Assembly (NCBI RefSeq): GCF_001544275.1
Contig: NZ_BCQE01000012.1
Location: 62,001 to 126,000 of the forward strand
DNA: 64,000 bases
Reading direction: 5' to 3'
DNA from: Enterococcus gallinarum NBRC 100675
GTDB taxonomy: Bacteria; Bacillota; Bacilli; Lactobacillales; Enterococcaceae
This document shows, in pieces, positions 1-9,768 of this stretch. Position 1 is the first letter of the stretch. The number at the start of each line of letters is the position of its first letter. The translations under genes and the position numbers were made by a program. The notes under the pieces are model-generated. The model saw only the letters and a list, made by a program, of their open reading frames with translations. It was not told the DNA's origin and made no database searches.

Positions 1-739
1 CATAACTTTGTCCCGTACTTTGTGTCGTTGTTGTCGTCGATGTGGATTGCGTTGTCGTTGTCGTTACAGAAGTCGTTGTGGCACCAGTACTTGGTGTATC
101 AAAACGAGTTAGTTGATACGTTTCAATCAGCCAGTTTAATTTTTGTGCGTAACCTGGATCAGTGGCATAGCGTCCTGTCAGATAGCTGGTCGCATCGTAA
201 AAAGAAGTCGTTTGACTTTTCCAGACCCCACTATAATGTGCTTTACCTGAAGTGAAGCTTGTACTTCTTAAAACGTTGGCGTGATCTTGAAAAGACTCCC
301 AGTAGGAATTATATTGGCGGAATGGTTCATTCATTACGACCCATTGTCCATTGATATACTCATCTGTAGGCAAATAGACAGATTGCCCGTTATATGATCC
401 TTTGACCCCAAAAAGATTGTAGTAAGGCGCATTGGATAATGTAGATGAGCCATAGCCACTTTCCAAAATGGCTTGCGCGATCATCACCGATGCATAAAGA
501 TCATTATTGGCCGCAACGTCTTGTGCTGACCAACCAATCTGTTCGATAAAACTAGCGATTCCTTGACTAGTGGCCTGATATTCACTTGCTTGGACCTGTT
601 CCGGAAGTAGCGTGACCACCGCTGGTGACAATGCTAATCCAGCCCCAATAAAAGAAACCACTGCTCGTTTACTTGGTCGTGGCATCACTGCTTTTTGTTG
701 GCGGATATGTCTTTCACTGCGGGTTTGATAATTTTTCAT
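1..739 (-). CDS. N-acetylglucosaminidase autolysin (GH73), C-terminus outside window
   Basis: This gene is open to the left edge; 246 codons are visible. It should hydrolyse the glycan strands of peptidoglycan at the cell surface. The product starts MKNYQTRSERHIRQQ, has a hydrophobic signal segment (about residues 25-50, with AGLALSPAVVTLLP), then a GH73-type mannosyl-glycoprotein endo-beta-N-acetylglucosaminidase domain. Typical features are VMIAQAILESGYGSS with the catalytic-type Glu, then YYNLFGVKG, and a YATDPGYAQKL motif near the domain end. A Thr/Ser-rich linker follows, which in enterococcal autolysins usually leads to LysM repeats; those would lie outside the window. The start has an AGGAGGAAAA-type RBS just upstream. 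Family assignment is firm; the exact autolysin is not determined. Confidence 0.85.
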   Translation of the reverse strand, partial: MKNYQTRSERHIRQQKAVMPRPSKRAVVSFIGAGLALSPAVVTLLPEQVQASEYQATSQGIASFIEQIGWSAQDVAANNDLYASVMIAQAILESGYGSSTLSNAPYYNLFGVKGSYNGQSVYLPTDEYINGQWVVMNEPFRQYNSYWESFQDHANVLRSTSFTSGKAHYSGVWKSQTTSFYDATSYLTGRYATDPGYAQKLNWLIETYQLTRFDTPSTGATTTSVTTTTTQSTSTTTTTQSTGQSY

Positions 740-780
740 TCTTTTCCTCCATCGTCCCAATACTATTCAACAATATAGAC

Positions 781-809
781 ATTATACGGAAAAAATTTTT
801 TCTGTGCAA
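781..809 (-). promoter_or_regulatory. Promoter of the glucosaminidase gene
   Basis: On the minus strand the -35 box TTGCAC (809-804) and a perfect -10 TATAAT (786-781) are separated by 17 bases. They precede the glucosaminidase start by about 40 bases. Confidence 0.7.
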
Positions 810-884
810 CTTAAGCAACTCAATAGTTTTTTAAAAGTCTTTTCGCAAAAACATCTTGTTCTACCTAAAAACGAAAAGACTTTA

Positions 885-926
885 AAAAAAACAAGCGAAA
901 TCAGCTGCGATTTCGCTTGTTTTTTA
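885..926. terminator. Rho-independent terminator after tkt
   Basis: The inverted repeat AACAAGCGAAATC / GATTTCGCTTGTT has a short loop and is flanked by A and T runs, so it can work on both strands. It lies just past the tkt stop codon. Confidence 0.85.
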
Positions 927-929
927 CGC

Positions 930-2927
930 TTATTTGATCGATTGGAAAGTGGCAACCACATTTTCGACTGTAAAGCCGAACTCTTCCAATACTTTGTTTC
1001 CTGGAGCAGAAGCGCCAAAATGATCAATGGCGATGACTTTGCCTTTGCAGCCTAGGTAACGATCCCAACCAAATGGGGAAGCTGCTTCGATGGCAACCCG
1101 TTTTTTCACGGCTTTCGGCAAGACACTCTCCTTGTACTCTTCCGACTGTGCTTCAAACAAATCAAAGCTTGGCAGCGATACGACAGACACATCCACTCCA
1201 GCTTCTGCTAGTTTGGCTTGCGCTTCTACCGCTAGATTCACTTCTGAACCAGTAGCGATCAAGATGCCTTCTGGTGTCTCACCGGTTTGTTTTGAAAGGA
1301 CATAGCCACCTTTAGCCACGTTTTCTTCGACACCACTTAGCGTCCCTGCTAACACTGGCAGGTTTTGACGGCTCAACACTAAGACCGTTGGTTTATTCGT
1401 CGTTTGCAAGGCGATCTTCCAAGCTGCCCGAGTTTCGTTGCCATCTGCTGGTCGGATCACTTGCACGTTTGGCATGCAGCGTACACTCGCCAATTGTTCG
1501 ATTGGTTCGTGGGTCGGTCCGTCTTCACCAACAGCCACAGAATCATGGGTCAGAACATAGATGACTGGCGCATGTTGGAGAGCCGACAAGCGAACTGCTG
1601 GACGCAAGTAATCAACAAAGACGAAGAATGTCCCGCCATACACGCGTGTACCGCCATGAAGTTGGATCCCGTTCATGGCTGCGGCCATCGCAAACTCCCG
1701 CACACCGAACCAAATGTTGCGGCCTTCATATTGACCAGGTTCAAAATCTTTTTCCGCTGCGACCATCGTATTATTGGATCCGGATAGATCGGCCGATCCT
1801 CCCCATAGGCTTGGGATAGCTTTTGAAAGGGCTTGGATCATTTCTTTACTGGAAACACGACTCGCTTGTGAGCTGCCTACTTCATAAGTTGGCAGTTCTG
1901 CATCCCAATCTGCTGGTAGTTCGCCAGCCACTGCTTGTTCGAACTGTGCAGCTAATTCTGGATAAGCCGCTTTGTAAGCAGCGAATTTCTCGTTCCACTC
2001 CGCTTCGGCTTTTTGGCCTTCATCGATCATCGTTTCTTTGAAACGAGCCGCTACTTCTTCTGGCACGGTGAATTCAGGATACTCCCAGCCATAGATTGCT
2101 TTAGCGGCTGAAATACCTTCCGCACCTAATGGAGCACCATGGACAGCAGAGGTTCCTTGATTTGGGGCACCGTAACCGATGACTGTTTTGATTTCGATCA
2201 ATGTCGGTTTCTCTGTTTCAGCTTTAGCTGCTTCAATGGCTTGTGAGATTGCCTCTAAGTCATTGCCGTCTTTGACCAACAAATGTTGCCAACCGTAAGC
2301 TTCAAAACGGGCACCAACGTTTTCTGTGAATGCTTTTGAAGTAGGTCCATCTAATGAGATATCATTGGAATCATATAAAACGATCAATTTGTCCAGCTTC
2401 ATATGACCAGCCATTGAAGCTGCCTCTTGAGACACACCTTCCATCAAGTCGCCGTCGCCACATAATGCATACGTATAGTGGTCGATTACATTGTATTCAT
2501 CCCGGTTGTATGTCGCCGCTAGATGTTCTTCCGCCATCGCCATCCCGACGGCCATTGCGATTCCTTGTCCTAATGGACCAGTCGTTGCTTCCACACCATC
2601 CGTATGCCCAACTTCTGGGTGTCCTGGTGTGCGGCTGCCCCACTGACGGAAATTTTTCAAGTCTTCCGTGGTTACTTGATACCCTGAAACATGCAGTAAG
2701 CTGTAAAGCAAAGCAGAACCATGTCCAGCAGACAAGACGAACCGGTCGCGGTCGATCCAGTTTCTAGAAGTGGTCGGATTAACTTTCAAATGCTTGGTCC
2801 ACAAGGCATACGCCATTGGCGCTGCCCCCATTGGCAGACCGGGATGACCTGAATTTGCTTTTTGTACGGCTTCGATACTCAATGTACGAAGGGTGTTGAC
2901 ACCTAATTGATCGATTTTATCAAACAA
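930..2927 (-). CDS. tkt: Transketolase
   Basis: The 665-aa protein is full length for transketolase, the thiamine-diphosphate enzyme of the non-oxidative pentose phosphate pathway that moves two-carbon ketol units between sugar phosphates. The N-terminal half has the substrate-site histidines in [12 protein letters not shown] and AGHGSALLY, and the ThDP/Mg motif [15 protein letters not shown]. The central pyrimidine-binding domain contains [13 protein letters not shown] with the catalytic Glu, and [18 protein letters not shown]. The ATG is preceded by AGGAGG. It is monocistronic between its own promoter and terminator and follows the DUF896 gene, an arrangement that resembles the lexA-ynzC-tkt neighbourhood of Bacillus. 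Confidence 0.97.
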   Translation of the reverse strand: MFDKIDQLGVNTLRTLSIEAVQKANSGHPGLPMGAAPMAYALWTKHLKVNPTTSRNWIDRDRFVLSAGHGSALLYSLLHVSGYQVTTEDLKNFRQWGSRTPGHPEVGHTDGVEATTGPLGQGIAMAVGMAMAEEHLAATYNRDEYNVIDHYTYALCGDGDLMEGVSQEAASMAGHMKLDKLIVLYDSNDISLDGPTSKAFTENVGARFEAYGWQHLLVKDGNDLEAISQAIEAAKAETEKPTLIEIKTVIGYGAPNQGTSAVHGAPLGAEGISAAKAIYGWEYPEFTVPEEVAARFKETMIDEGQKAEAEWNEKFAAYKAAYPELAAQFEQAVAGELPADWDAELPTYEVGSSQASRVSSKEMIQALSKAIPSLWGGSADLSGSNNTMVAAEKDFEPGQYEGRNIWFGVREFAMAAAMNGIQLHGGTRVYGGTFFVFVDYLRPAVRLSALQHAPVIYVLTHDSVAVGEDGPTHEPIEQLASVRCMPNVQVIRPADGNETRAAWKIALQTTNKPTVLVLSRQNLPVLAGTLSGVEENVAKGGYVLSKQTGETPEGILIATGSEVNLAVEAQAKLAEAGVDVSVVSLPSFDLFEAQSEEYKESVLPKAVKKRVAIEAASPFGWDRYLGCKGKVIAIDHFGASAPGNKVLEEFGFTVENVVATFQSIK

Positions 2928-2975
2928 TGGTAATTCCTCCTAATTTAGGTTTTTTTTACCTTTATTACATCTCAT

Positions 2976-3004
2976 ATTATACGGGATTTCTTTCAGGATT
3001 TCAA
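2976..3004 (-). promoter_or_regulatory. Promoter of tkt
   Basis: TTGAAA (3004-2999) and TATAAT (2981-2976) lie on the minus strand with a 17-base spacer, about 50 bases ahead of the tkt start. Confidence 0.75.
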
Positions 3005-3027
3005 TAGGAATGAAAAGGAATTCATCT

Positions 3028-3267
3028 TTATCTGCCATGCAATCCTTTTTTCTTTTGAATTTCTTTTAATTTGTCTGGAGTGACATCTTGTCCTTCAGGA
3101 TCGACGATTTTCATTCCTTCAATGTGGTGTCGCATTCCTCCACGAAAAGCTTGTAAATATTCTTCGCGAAGCTTTTGCTGTTCGATCGTTTCATCAGCAG
3201 ATAGACCTTGCACTTTTTTCTTTTTGGCTAGCTCATTAATGCGGGCTAATTTTTCTTTGGATAACAT
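3028..3267 (-). CDS. DUF896 (UPF0291) family small protein
   Basis: This 79-aa basic, helical protein begins [18 protein letters not shown] and contains [25 protein letters not shown], the typical core of the YnzC/DUF896 family. The family is widespread in Firmicutes and has no firmly established activity; B. subtilis YnzC is structurally known as a helical hairpin. The gene is divergent from lexA with a LexA box between them, and sits upstream of tkt, matching the location of ynzC near lexA and tkt in Bacillus. The start has the strong RBS AGGAGGTGTCGAA. Whether it is part of the SOS response here is not shown by the sequence, because the box is placed better for lexA. Confidence 0.85.
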   Translation of the reverse strand: MLSKEKLARINELAKKKKVQGLSADETIEQQKLREEYLQAFRGGMRHHIEGMKIVDPEGQDVTPDKLKEIQKKKGLHGR

Positions 3268-3334
3268 TTCGACACCTCCTTTTCACTACTTTATCTTATA
3301 CAAAACCTGACAAAAAAACAATAGTAACAAAAAG

Positions 3335-3348
3335 CGAACATTTGTTTG
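3335..3348 (+). promoter_or_regulatory. LexA (SOS) box at lexA promoter
   Basis: CGAACATTTGTTTG matches the Gram-positive SOS consensus CGAAC-N4-GTTYG. It overlaps the -35 hexamer TTGAAT (3346-3351), which is followed after 17 bases by TACACT (3369-3374), so LexA bound here would repress its own gene. Confidence 0.85.
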
Positions 3349-3374
3349 AATTGTCGTTTCTCCTATGGTACACT
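3346..3374 (+). promoter_or_regulatory. lexA promoter
   Basis: TTGAAT (3346-3351), a 17-base spacer and TACACT (3369-3374) form a sigma-A type promoter that overlaps the LexA box. The first gene downstream is lexA. Confidence 0.6.
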
Positions 3375-3404
3375 AAGACTATCAAATGAAAGAAGGTGTC
3401 AGTT

Positions 3405-4025
3405 TTGGCAAAACGAACAGAAAATCGACAAATCGAGATTCTTAAGTTTATTCATACACGAGTCACTGAAAAAGGCTATCCGCCGACTGTTCGCGAAATT
3501 GGCGAAGCCGTTCAGCTATCCTCTACTTCTACCGTCCACGGACATTTATCCAGGCTTGAAAAAAAAGGCTTGATTTTACGCGACCCAACAAAACCAAGAG
3601 CGATTGAATTGACTTCCTCCGGATTAGAAAAAATCGATGTGCAGCCAAACTCGATCCCAATGCTAGGAGTCGTTACGGCTGGTGAACCGATCTTAGCTGT
3701 AGAAGACGCCTCCGATTTTTTCCCGATACCGCCTGATTTAGCAAATAGCACCGGCAGTTTGTTCATGTTGACGATTCGCGGTGAAAGTATGATCAACGCT
3801 GGAATCTTAGACGGTGATCAAGTCATCGTTCGCAAACAGCAAAGTGCTCAAAACGGGGACATTGTCATTGCAATGACGGATGAAGATGAAGCCACCTGTA
3901 AGAGATTTTTCAAAGAACAGGATCACATCCGTTTGCAACCGGAAAATGATTACCTAGAACCTATCATCTTGCCAGATGTAACGATTTTAGGCTTAGTCGT
4001 TGGTCTCTACCGTCACTTACTTTAA
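3405..4025 (+). CDS. lexA: SOS-response repressor LexA
   Basis: LexA represses DNA-damage genes and cleaves itself when RecA filaments form. The N-terminal winged helix includes [25 protein letters not shown]. The autocleavage Ala-Gly bond is in GVVTAGEP, and the S24-type catalytic Ser and Lys are in [10 protein letters not shown] and ATCKRF. The longest frame opens at a GTG (3396), but that codon overlaps the Shine-Dalgarno AGAAGG (3391-3396). TTG at 3405, eight bases further on, gives [13 protein letters not shown] and 206 aa, the normal family length, so I use it. It is followed by its own terminator and is autoregulated through the upstream box. Confidence 0.95.
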   Translation: MAKRTENRQIEILKFIHTRVTEKGYPPTVREIGEAVQLSSTSTVHGHLSRLEKKGLILRDPTKPRAIELTSSGLEKIDVQPNSIPMLGVVTAGEPILAVEDASDFFPIPPDLANSTGSLFMLTIRGESMINAGILDGDQVIVRKQQSAQNGDIVIAMTDEDEATCKRFFKEQDHIRLQPENDYLEPIILPDVTILGLVVGLYRHLL

Positions 4026-4035
4026 TCGATTCCTT

Positions 4036-4064
4036 AAATCTTCGAACCTTCGAAGATTTTTTTT
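4036..4064 (+). terminator. lexA terminator
   Basis: The repeat AAATCTTCGAA / TTCGAAGATTT with a tiny loop is followed by a T run. It separates lexA from the next small gene, which therefore needs its own promoter. Confidence 0.85.
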
Positions 4065-4072
4065 ATTTCCTC

Positions 4073-4122
4073 TTTACAAACCGAACAAACATTCGTATAA
4101 TAGTTTTACAAACATAAGTTCG
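4073..4122 (+). promoter_or_regulatory. SOS-type promoter with LexA-like boxes
   Basis: TTTACA (4073-4078) and TATAAT (4096-4101) are 17 bases apart. The 14-base CGAACAAACATTCG (4082-4095) lies entirely between them and differs from a symmetric LexA box by one base in the second half-site. A weaker copy, CAAACATAAGTTCG (4109-4122), lies just downstream around the expected transcript start. The geometry suggests tight LexA repression of the following gene. Confidence 0.7.
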
Positions 4123-4145
4123 CATTTTTATAAGGAGTGAAAATA

Positions 4146-4358
4146 ATGAAAGCAGTTCGTCGATTTGGTTTTATTTTGTGGGTGTTGTTAACAGGGATCA
4201 TTATTGGTTATTTTGGCGTACTCAGTGCAGTTCTGATTTTTTGCCCTTTGATGATGCTGTGGTTCATGCTATGGGATGAAAAGAAATTCCGCCAAGCAGA
4301 ACGAAAGAGAAACCAAACTTATTACCACGACCATGATTTTTATCATTACGAACAGTAG
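4146..4358 (+). CDS. Small membrane protein, probably LexA-regulated
   Basis: This 70-aa protein starts MKAVRRFGFILWVLL. Two hydrophobic stretches (about residues 7-25 and 26-44) suggest a membrane hairpin, followed by a charged segment (WDEKKFRQAERKRNQ) and a tail rich in Tyr and His (TYYHDHDFYHYEQ). I do not recognise the family. The longer GTG start at 4137 falls inside the RBS AAGGAG; the ATG at 4146 has correct spacing. The gene follows lexA and has its own promoter covered by LexA-like boxes. In Bacillus the gene next to lexA is yneA, an SOS-induced division inhibitor; an analogous role here is only a guess, since no LysM domain is present. Confidence 0.75.
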   Translation: MKAVRRFGFILWVLLTGIIIGYFGVLSAVLIFCPLMMLWFMLWDEKKFRQAERKRNQTYYHDHDFYHYEQ

Positions 4359-4390
4359 GTCGATTATTTCGGTGTTGCTGCCAAACAAAC

Positions 4391-4426
4391 AAAAAAAAGC
4401 CAGATCAAAATTGATCTGGCTTTTTT
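4391..4426. terminator. Bidirectional terminator
   Basis: GCCAGATCAA / TTGATCTGGC is flanked by A and T runs, between the convergent small membrane gene and apt. Confidence 0.9.
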
Positions 4427-4429
4427 CGA

Positions 4430-4942
4430 TTAATATTCCATCAATGTTTTGATTTCGTATCCAGTGATTTTGTCTCTGCCTTGCAAGTCCATCAACTCGA
4501 TCAGAAAAGCACAGCCAACTACGATGCCGCCTAATTTTTCCACAAGTTCGATCGTTGCTTTAATCGTGCCGCCGGTTGCAAGTAAATCATCACAAATCAA
4601 TACCCGTTGGCCAGGTTTAATCGCATCTTCGTGTAACGTCAAAATATCCACGCCATATTCTTTCTGGTATGTTGCTTCAATCGTTTTTCGAGGTAGCTTG
4701 CCTTTTTTACGTACTGGCGCAAAACCAACACCCAGTTGATACGCCACGGGACAACCAACAATAAACCCACGAGCTTCAGGTCCAACCACCATGTCGATCC
4801 CTTTTTCCTGAGCGTACTCGACGATTTGCTGTGTTGCATAACGATAAGCTTCTCCATCAGCCATCAATGGAGAGATGTCGCGAAAGACAATTCCTTCTTG
4901 CGGATAATCCGGAATGCTGGCAATATAGTCTTTTAAATTCAT
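4430..4942 (-). CDS. apt: Adenine phosphoribosyltransferase
   Basis: The enzyme salvages adenine by joining it to PRPP to give AMP in the cytosol. The 170-aa product starts [18 protein letters not shown] and carries the PRPP-binding loop [16 protein letters not shown], together with [10 protein letters not shown] and the substrate loop region VRKKGKLPR. Length is normal for bacterial Apt. I place the start at the ATG preceded by AGGAGGAAAAAAC, not at the upstream in-frame codon. The gene follows recJ by 11 bases, so the two are one operon, an order common in Firmicutes. Confidence 0.96.
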   Translation of the reverse strand: MNLKDYIASIPDYPQEGIVFRDISPLMADGEAYRYATQQIVEYAQEKGIDMVVGPEARGFIVGCPVAYQLGVGFAPVRKKGKLPRKTIEATYQKEYGVDILTLHEDAIKPGQRVLICDDLLATGGTIKATIELVEKLGGIVVGCAFLIELMDLQGRDKITGYEIKTLMEY

Positions 4943-4953
4943 GTTTTTTCCTC

Positions 4954-7254
4954 CTAAGATATCAACCATTTGCGAATCGTTGATAAATCACTCATTAGTA
5001 AGTCTTCTTCTGTTTTGATTTTTGCAAGTCGCTGTTGATACAACACACTCTCATTAAGCGGCTTATTCTCTGGATCAGGGACTTTTTTCAAAACGCCATC
5101 TTTTATTGTAACAAATTTCAAATCAAAAAACACTTGAATCATAAAAATTAATAATTTTTCTGGAATCTGCAAGTAGTTAGCTACCATTGGCAGTTTATAG
5201 CGAATATCAATCCCATTCTGCTGATTGATCAGTTGAAACAAACGGCCGTATTGTTCTCTAGTCCCGACACCATCCAAATAAGCATCCTCTGTGGATACTA
5301 AAATCAAATAGATACGATTGACAGGTATTTCTTGAATGATTTTTCTCAAAAGCTCTTTCTCGCTAGGACAGTCTAGAAAAGCAAGTTGCGTATAATTTCC
5401 TGAACCAAAAAAAGCTGTCAAATCGTCTAACGTTTGATAAACATGAACGTTCGGACAAAATCGTTCTATCTCTGAAGGTAATTTATCCGAAAAAGCAACC
5501 CCTAATGTTTGGGCATCAAGGGTCAGCCCTTGCCGATTTTTCTTTGAACGCAAGTCGAACAGCTGTATGCCGTTGACTTCAAAATCTTCCAACATCAGCT
5601 GTGGTTTCTTCTTGCCGTTCCATTCATTGACAGATAATTGCCCCACAACGGCCAATCCTTCACTCTCAAATTCTACTAGCTGTGATCCAAAACCAAAACC
5701 GATCACATCTAATTGACCATTTTCTCCATCTGTAAGACTGACTTTTAAATGCTGATTCTCTGTACCAATTTGTCGGCCATTATCAGCAGAAATATTCGTA
5801 ATCAAAAACTTTGGGATTGGGTTGTCTGTACCAAAGGGAGCTAAAATTTTCAGCGACTCGATAAAATTTGTCGTAATTTCTGCTAAAGACAATTCTTCAT
5901 CAATCGGTAACGGAATCCCGCTAGAAAGATCGATCCGATTATCGACCACGTATTGATTCATACGTTCTTGGAGCATCGAAAGGTGATCAATAGGCACACT
6001 GAGCCCTACTGCCGCGTGGTGTCCACCAAAGCTGGTAAACATTTCACGCATTCCAGAGAGCATGTCAAATAGATTTAATGCTGCAACGCTGCGCCCAGAA
6101 CCTTTAGCAATACCGTTGCTTTTTTTGGTTAAAACAAGGACCGGCCTGCCAGTCTGTTGCATCAATCGTCCAGCAACGATCCCTAAGACACCTTCATGCC
6201 AATCATCTCCCACAATCAAATGGACTTGATTTGAATCGGAAAGCATGTTCTGAGCTTCTTTCAAAATCGTTTCCACATATTGCTTTCTTTGAAGATTGAT
6301 CGTATCTAATTGGTTGGCTAACGATTGGGCTTCTTCTGGATCAAATGTCGACATAAGTGTTACCGCAGGATTGGCATCTTCCAAGCGTCCAATCGCATTC
6401 AAACGAGGTCCGATGGCAAAACCAATATCCGTTTCATTGATTGCCCGTTTCTTCAGACCACTCACTTCGATCAGTGCCGAGAGCCCCGCACGTTCGGTTT
6501 GCTGGATCATTTTTAATCCGTTAGTGACCAGAATGCGATTCTCACCAGTGAGCGACACCATGTCGGCGATCGTACCAATTGCCACGAGATCTAATAATTC
6601 GACTGGCACTTCTTCTAATAACGCAGTAGCGACTTTGAATGCGACTCCGACCCCCGCCAAATCTGGAAAAGGATAATTTCCTAATGGATGACGAGGATGA
6701 ATGATGGCATACGCATCGGGTAATTCTGGTGGCAACTCATGGTGATCTGTAACGATAACATCTACCTGTGCTTCTTTGGCATAAGCCAATGCCTCATGAC
6801 CAGATACACCATTATCAACAGTTATAATCAATTGCACACCAGCTGCGATTTTATCTTGATAAACGGAAAGATTGGGCCCGTAGCCATCGGTAAAGCGATT
6901 GGGCAGATAAAATTCAACATCCGCACCCAATAATTCCAGCGCTTCTTTTAAGACAGTCGTGCTCGTAATACCATCAGCATCGTAGTCTCCATAAATCAGA
7001 ATACGCTCTTCATTCATGATCGCTGTCTGAATTCTATCGACGGCTTTTTCCATATCATAAAACAAAAATGGATCATGAAGTCCCTGCAAATCCGGTTCTA
7101 AAAAACTTTGCAAGTCTGCTGCTGTTCGAATATTCCGCTGCCATAATAATTGACCTATTAATGGTGACAAACCTCTTGCTTGGATCATTTCCTCGAAATC
7201 AGCTGATAATTCACTTTTTTGTGGTCTCAGCCAATGAAAGTTCGCGCGTTTCAC
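4954..7254 (-). CDS. recJ: Single-stranded-DNA-specific exonuclease RecJ
   Basis: RecJ degrades single-stranded DNA 5' to 3' in recombination and repair. The 766-aa protein has the DHH-family metal motifs [13 protein letters not shown] and VTDHHELP near the N-terminus, a DHHA1 region with [15 protein letters not shown] and [10 protein letters not shown], an OB-like domain, and the long C-terminal extension usual in Firmicutes. The start is GTG, placed seven bases after AGGAG. An extended -10 (TGCTATAAT, 7284-7276) lies upstream. The gene is co-transcribed with apt. Confidence 0.95.
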   Translation of the reverse strand: MKRANFHWLRPQKSELSADFEEMIQARGLSPLIGQLLWQRNIRTAADLQSFLEPDLQGLHDPFLFYDMEKAVDRIQTAIMNEERILIYGDYDADGITSTTVLKEALELLGADVEFYLPNRFTDGYGPNLSVYQDKIAAGVQLIITVDNGVSGHEALAYAKEAQVDVIVTDHHELPPELPDAYAIIHPRHPLGNYPFPDLAGVGVAFKVATALLEEVPVELLDLVAIGTIADMVSLTGENRILVTNGLKMIQQTERAGLSALIEVSGLKKRAINETDIGFAIGPRLNAIGRLEDANPAVTLMSTFDPEEAQSLANQLDTINLQRKQYVETILKEAQNMLSDSNQVHLIVGDDWHEGVLGIVAGRLMQQTGRPVLVLTKKSNGIAKGSGRSVAALNLFDMLSGMREMFTSFGGHHAAVGLSVPIDHLSMLQERMNQYVVDNRIDLSSGIPLPIDEELSLAEITTNFIESLKILAPFGTDNPIPKFLITNISADNGRQIGTENQHLKVSLTDGENGQLDVIGFGFGSQLVEFESEGLAVVGQLSVNEWNGKKKPQLMLEDFEVNGIQLFDLRSKKNRQGLTLDAQTLGVAFSDKLPSEIERFCPNVHVYQTLDDLTAFFGSGNYTQLAFLDCPSEKELLRKIIQEIPVNRIYLILVSTEDAYLDGVGTREQYGRLFQLINQQNGIDIRYKLPMVANYLQIPEKLLIFMIQVFFDLKFVTIKDGVLKKVPDPENKPLNESVLYQQRLAKIKTEEDLLMSDLSTIRKWLIS

Positions 7255-7367
7255 ACAATCACTCCTAACTTGGTAATTATAGCAAATATTTTGGAGAAAA
7301 GAAAAGCGTTGACCAAAAAAGCACTACCAGCTTCTCTCCTTTTTCTGTCCTATTTCTAGTACAATAA

Positions 7368-7416
7368 AAACGACATCCTTCGGTCGTTTATCGAAAGACC
7401 ATCGAAGGATGTCGTT
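7368..7416 (-). terminator. Terminator after the LapA-like gene
   Basis: A long repeat AACGACATCCTTCG / CGAAGGATGTCGTT with an inner GGTC/GACC stem is followed on the minus strand by a T-rich stretch. Between it and the gene ending at 7538 I see no other feature. Confidence 0.75.
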
Positions 7417-7537
7417 ATTATTTCGCTCATTTGTTGCAAAAGAGTGGTGAGCCAATCTTGCGCCTCACTTCAGAGATTTACCGTTCTGGTTGGAGTCCCA
7501 AAACCCTCTTTTGAAGAACAAGAGTGCAAGCTTACCA

Positions 7538-7963
7538 TTACTCTGGAAACGTATCTTGACGATTTTCTATAATTGGTGGTTCACCAGGCACAACTGCCGC
7601 AGTTTTTGCTTCTGCTTCAGCAATTTGTTGTTCCCTCAAGGCGAGGTCTGCTTGCTTGTTTGCATATTCCCGTTCTAATACCTCACGCTGTTCTTGCAAT
7701 TTTTCTTCATTATTTTGTTGAAAGTCAGCCAATTCTTTCCGTAATCTTTTTAATTCTTTCTTTTGTTGGAACATCGTACTAGTTGACACTAGTAAGATAA
7801 TCAGTGCCCCCAACAAAGCCGCCCCAATGATAATCAAGATCAGAGGCGCTTTGATGCTAGTAAAGCCAAAATTGATTGGAACAGTCATATTATTGGCGAC
7901 CGCAAAAAGGACGATCACTAAAACCAACAAAATACCTACGATTACTCGCCATTGATTTTTCAT
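7538..7963 (-). CDS. LapA-domain (DUF1049) membrane protein
   Basis: The 141-aa protein starts MKNQWRVIVGILLVLVIVLF. Two membrane helices (about residues 6-24 and 40-63) flank the short NNMTVPINFGF loop typical of the lipopolysaccharide assembly protein A domain, and a coiled coil rich in Lys, Glu and Gln follows (about 70-125). In Gram-positives the family has no LPS role and its function is unknown. The ATG at 7963 has AGGAG at good spacing; the in-frame TTG nine bases earlier is too close to it. The gene follows the SDR gene by 12 bases and is probably in the rnz operon. Confidence 0.8.
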   Translation of the reverse strand: MKNQWRVIVGILLVLVIVLFAVANNMTVPINFGFTSIKAPLILIIIGAALLGALIILLVSTSTMFQQKKELKRLRKELADFQQNNEEKLQEQREVLEREYANKQADLALREQQIAEAEAKTAAVVPGEPPIIENRQDTFPE

Positions 7964-7975
7964 CAAAAACAACTC

Positions 7976-8764
7976 CTATTTTTTATTGAATAGACTTCCA
8001 GCCAAGTAGTCCCCAATAGCTGGGAATAGTGTGTAGAATTTTGCAGCTACTCCCATCACTTGTGGGCGATTGATCTCTCGTTTTGGATGAATCATCGCTT
8101 TAACGATGGTCTTTGCCAGTTTTGTTGGTTCAAGAACAAATGTCCCTAAAGAAGCTAAATAATTGCCACTAGGATCTGCTTGGTCAAAGAAGGCTGTTTC
8201 GATAGGCCCCGGATTGACAGTTGTCACATGGATGCCGAAAGGTTTCAACTCCAAACGCAACGCATTTGAAAAACCTAATACAGCAAATTTGGTTGCCGAA
8301 TACACTGCAGTTTTTGGTGTAGCAATTTTCCCAGCCATCGATGCCACATTGATGATATGACCAGAGCGCTGATCGACCATTTCTAAAGCAATTTGCTGTG
8401 TTAAGACCATCATCCCTAATACGTTCACTTCAAACATATTGCGGATCGTTTCTGGTTTCATTTCTGTAAATTCTTGAAAAATACCAAAACCAGCATTGTT
8501 GACAAGAATGTCCACTTTTCCGACCTTTTCACGAATCGAAGCAATGACATTTTCGACACTTTCAGGGTCTGCAATATCCAATTGAAAGGCATAAGCTGGT
8601 TTGCCACTTAATGTCATACAATGTTCTTTGACTTTGTTGATCAACTGACTTCTACGGGCACAAATCACCACGATCGCACCGCGACGCGCTGCTTCATAAC
8701 AGATTTGTTCCCCTAAGCCAGCAGATCCGCCAGTTACGACAATTACTTTATTTTCTAACAACAT
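7976..8764 (-). CDS. Short-chain dehydrogenase/reductase
   Basis: This 262-aa SDR has the cofactor motif [11 protein letters not shown] near residue 10, followed by a basic residue pair (CARRSQ) that favours NADP. It also has NNAGFG, the catalytic Ser in NVASMAG and YSATK with the catalytic Tyr and Lys, then [10 protein letters not shown]. It resembles the DltE/YqjQ type of SDR; the substrate is not evident. The start is the ATG preceded by AAGGAG, which overlaps the 3' end of rnz by 17 bases, so translation is probably coupled. The order rnz-SDR also occurs in other lactic acid bacteria and in Bacillus (yqjQ-rnz), from general knowledge. Confidence 0.9.
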   Translation of the reverse strand: MLLENKVIVVTGGSAGLGEQICYEAARRGAIVVICARRSQLINKVKEHCMTLSGKPAYAFQLDIADPESVENVIASIREKVGKVDILVNNAGFGIFQEFTEMKPETIRNMFEVNVLGMMVLTQQIALEMVDQRSGHIINVASMAGKIATPKTAVYSATKFAVLGFSNALRLELKPFGIHVTTVNPGPIETAFFDQADPSGNYLASLGTFVLEPTKLAKTIVKAMIHPKREINRPQVMGVAAKFYTLFPAIGDYLAGSLFNKK

Positions 8765-9704
8765 CTTGATCTCCTTTTTCTGCAAATGGGACATCGATGA
8801 CATCGAAGTCTTTCACGATCACCGTATTAGGAAATACAGCTTTTGCTTCATTTGCCAGATTTGTAATATCTTTCCCAACATAGCGTGCACTAATGTGCGT
8901 CAAAAGCAATCGTTTTACCTGTGCTTGTTTGGCTACTTCAGCCGCCTGCACCGTTGTAGAATGAAAATAGGCGCGAGCCATTTTAGCTTCATCTTTATTG
9001 AAGGTACTTTCGTGAACCAGTACATCTGCATTTTCAGCCAATAAGATCGAATTGGCACAAAGGCGAGTATCTCCTAAAATCGTGACGGTACGTCCCTTTT
9101 TCGCTTCACCTACATAGTCGCCTCCGTTGATTTGTCGTCCATCTTCCAACGTGACGATTTCGCCTTTTTTCAGTCGACCAAAAACTGGACCCGGTTTGAT
9201 TCCTAATGCAGTCAAAGCTTCTACCTGAAGCTCTCCTTGGTGACTCGCTTCTTCGACTCGATACCCAAAGCTTTCAATTCCGTGATCCAACCGACGGCAA
9301 GAAACGGTAAACTGTTTGTCCTTGAAGAGAATGCCTTCTTTTGTGATCTCATGAAAAACTAACGGGTAGCTCAATTTTGTTTGAGAAATTCTTAACACGG
9401 TCCGCACAAATTCTTCAATACCTATGGGCCCATAAATCTCTAACGGTGAAGCGCCCCCTTGAAAGGAGCGACTGCTGATCAATCCAGGCAATCCATAAAT
9501 ATGATCTCCATGTAAGTGAGTAATGAATATCTTTTCGATTTTCCGTGGGCGAATCGTAGAATGCAAAATCTGCATTTGTGTGCCTTCACCACAGTCAAAC
9601 AACCAAACAGCATTGCGTTCATCAAGTAACCGCAGTGCTGTGCTTGTTACATTCCGATGTTTCGCTGGTACGCCTGCACCGGTACCTAAAAATTCTAATT
9701 CCAT
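8748..9704 (-). CDS. rnz: Ribonuclease Z
   Basis: RNase Z removes 3' trailers from tRNA precursors lacking an encoded CCA. The 318-aa protein begins [18 protein letters not shown] and has the metallo-beta-lactamase metal motif [13 protein letters not shown], and further ligands in ILGDTR and LLTHISARY, with HESTF. It is a few residues longer than the usual 305-310 aa, at the C-terminus ([16 protein letters not shown]). The start is the second Met of the frame, where GGAAAGAAG provides an RBS. Confidence 0.95.
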   Translation of the reverse strand: MELEFLGTGAGVPAKHRNVTSTALRLLDERNAVWLFDCGEGTQMQILHSTIRPRKIEKIFITHLHGDHIYGLPGLISSRSFQGGASPLEIYGPIGIEEFVRTVLRISQTKLSYPLVFHEITKEGILFKDKQFTVSCRRLDHGIESFGYRVEEASHQGELQVEALTALGIKPGPVFGRLKKGEIVTLEDGRQINGGDYVGEAKKGRTVTILGDTRLCANSILLAENADVLVHESTFNKDEAKMARAYFHSTTVQAAEVAKQAQVKRLLLTHISARYVGKDITNLANEAKAVFPNTVIVKDFDVIDVPFAEKGDQDVVRK

Positions 9705-9768
9705 ATACTTCTTTCCTTTCATCTTCCCCCAATTTTAGCGGAAACGAAGGTCAGATGCAATTTATAGT

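Noticed and set aside
22-255. Plus-strand 77-codon frame at the left edge
   Set aside because: It is antisense to the glucosaminidase gene, which has clear domain motifs, signal peptide, RBS and promoter.
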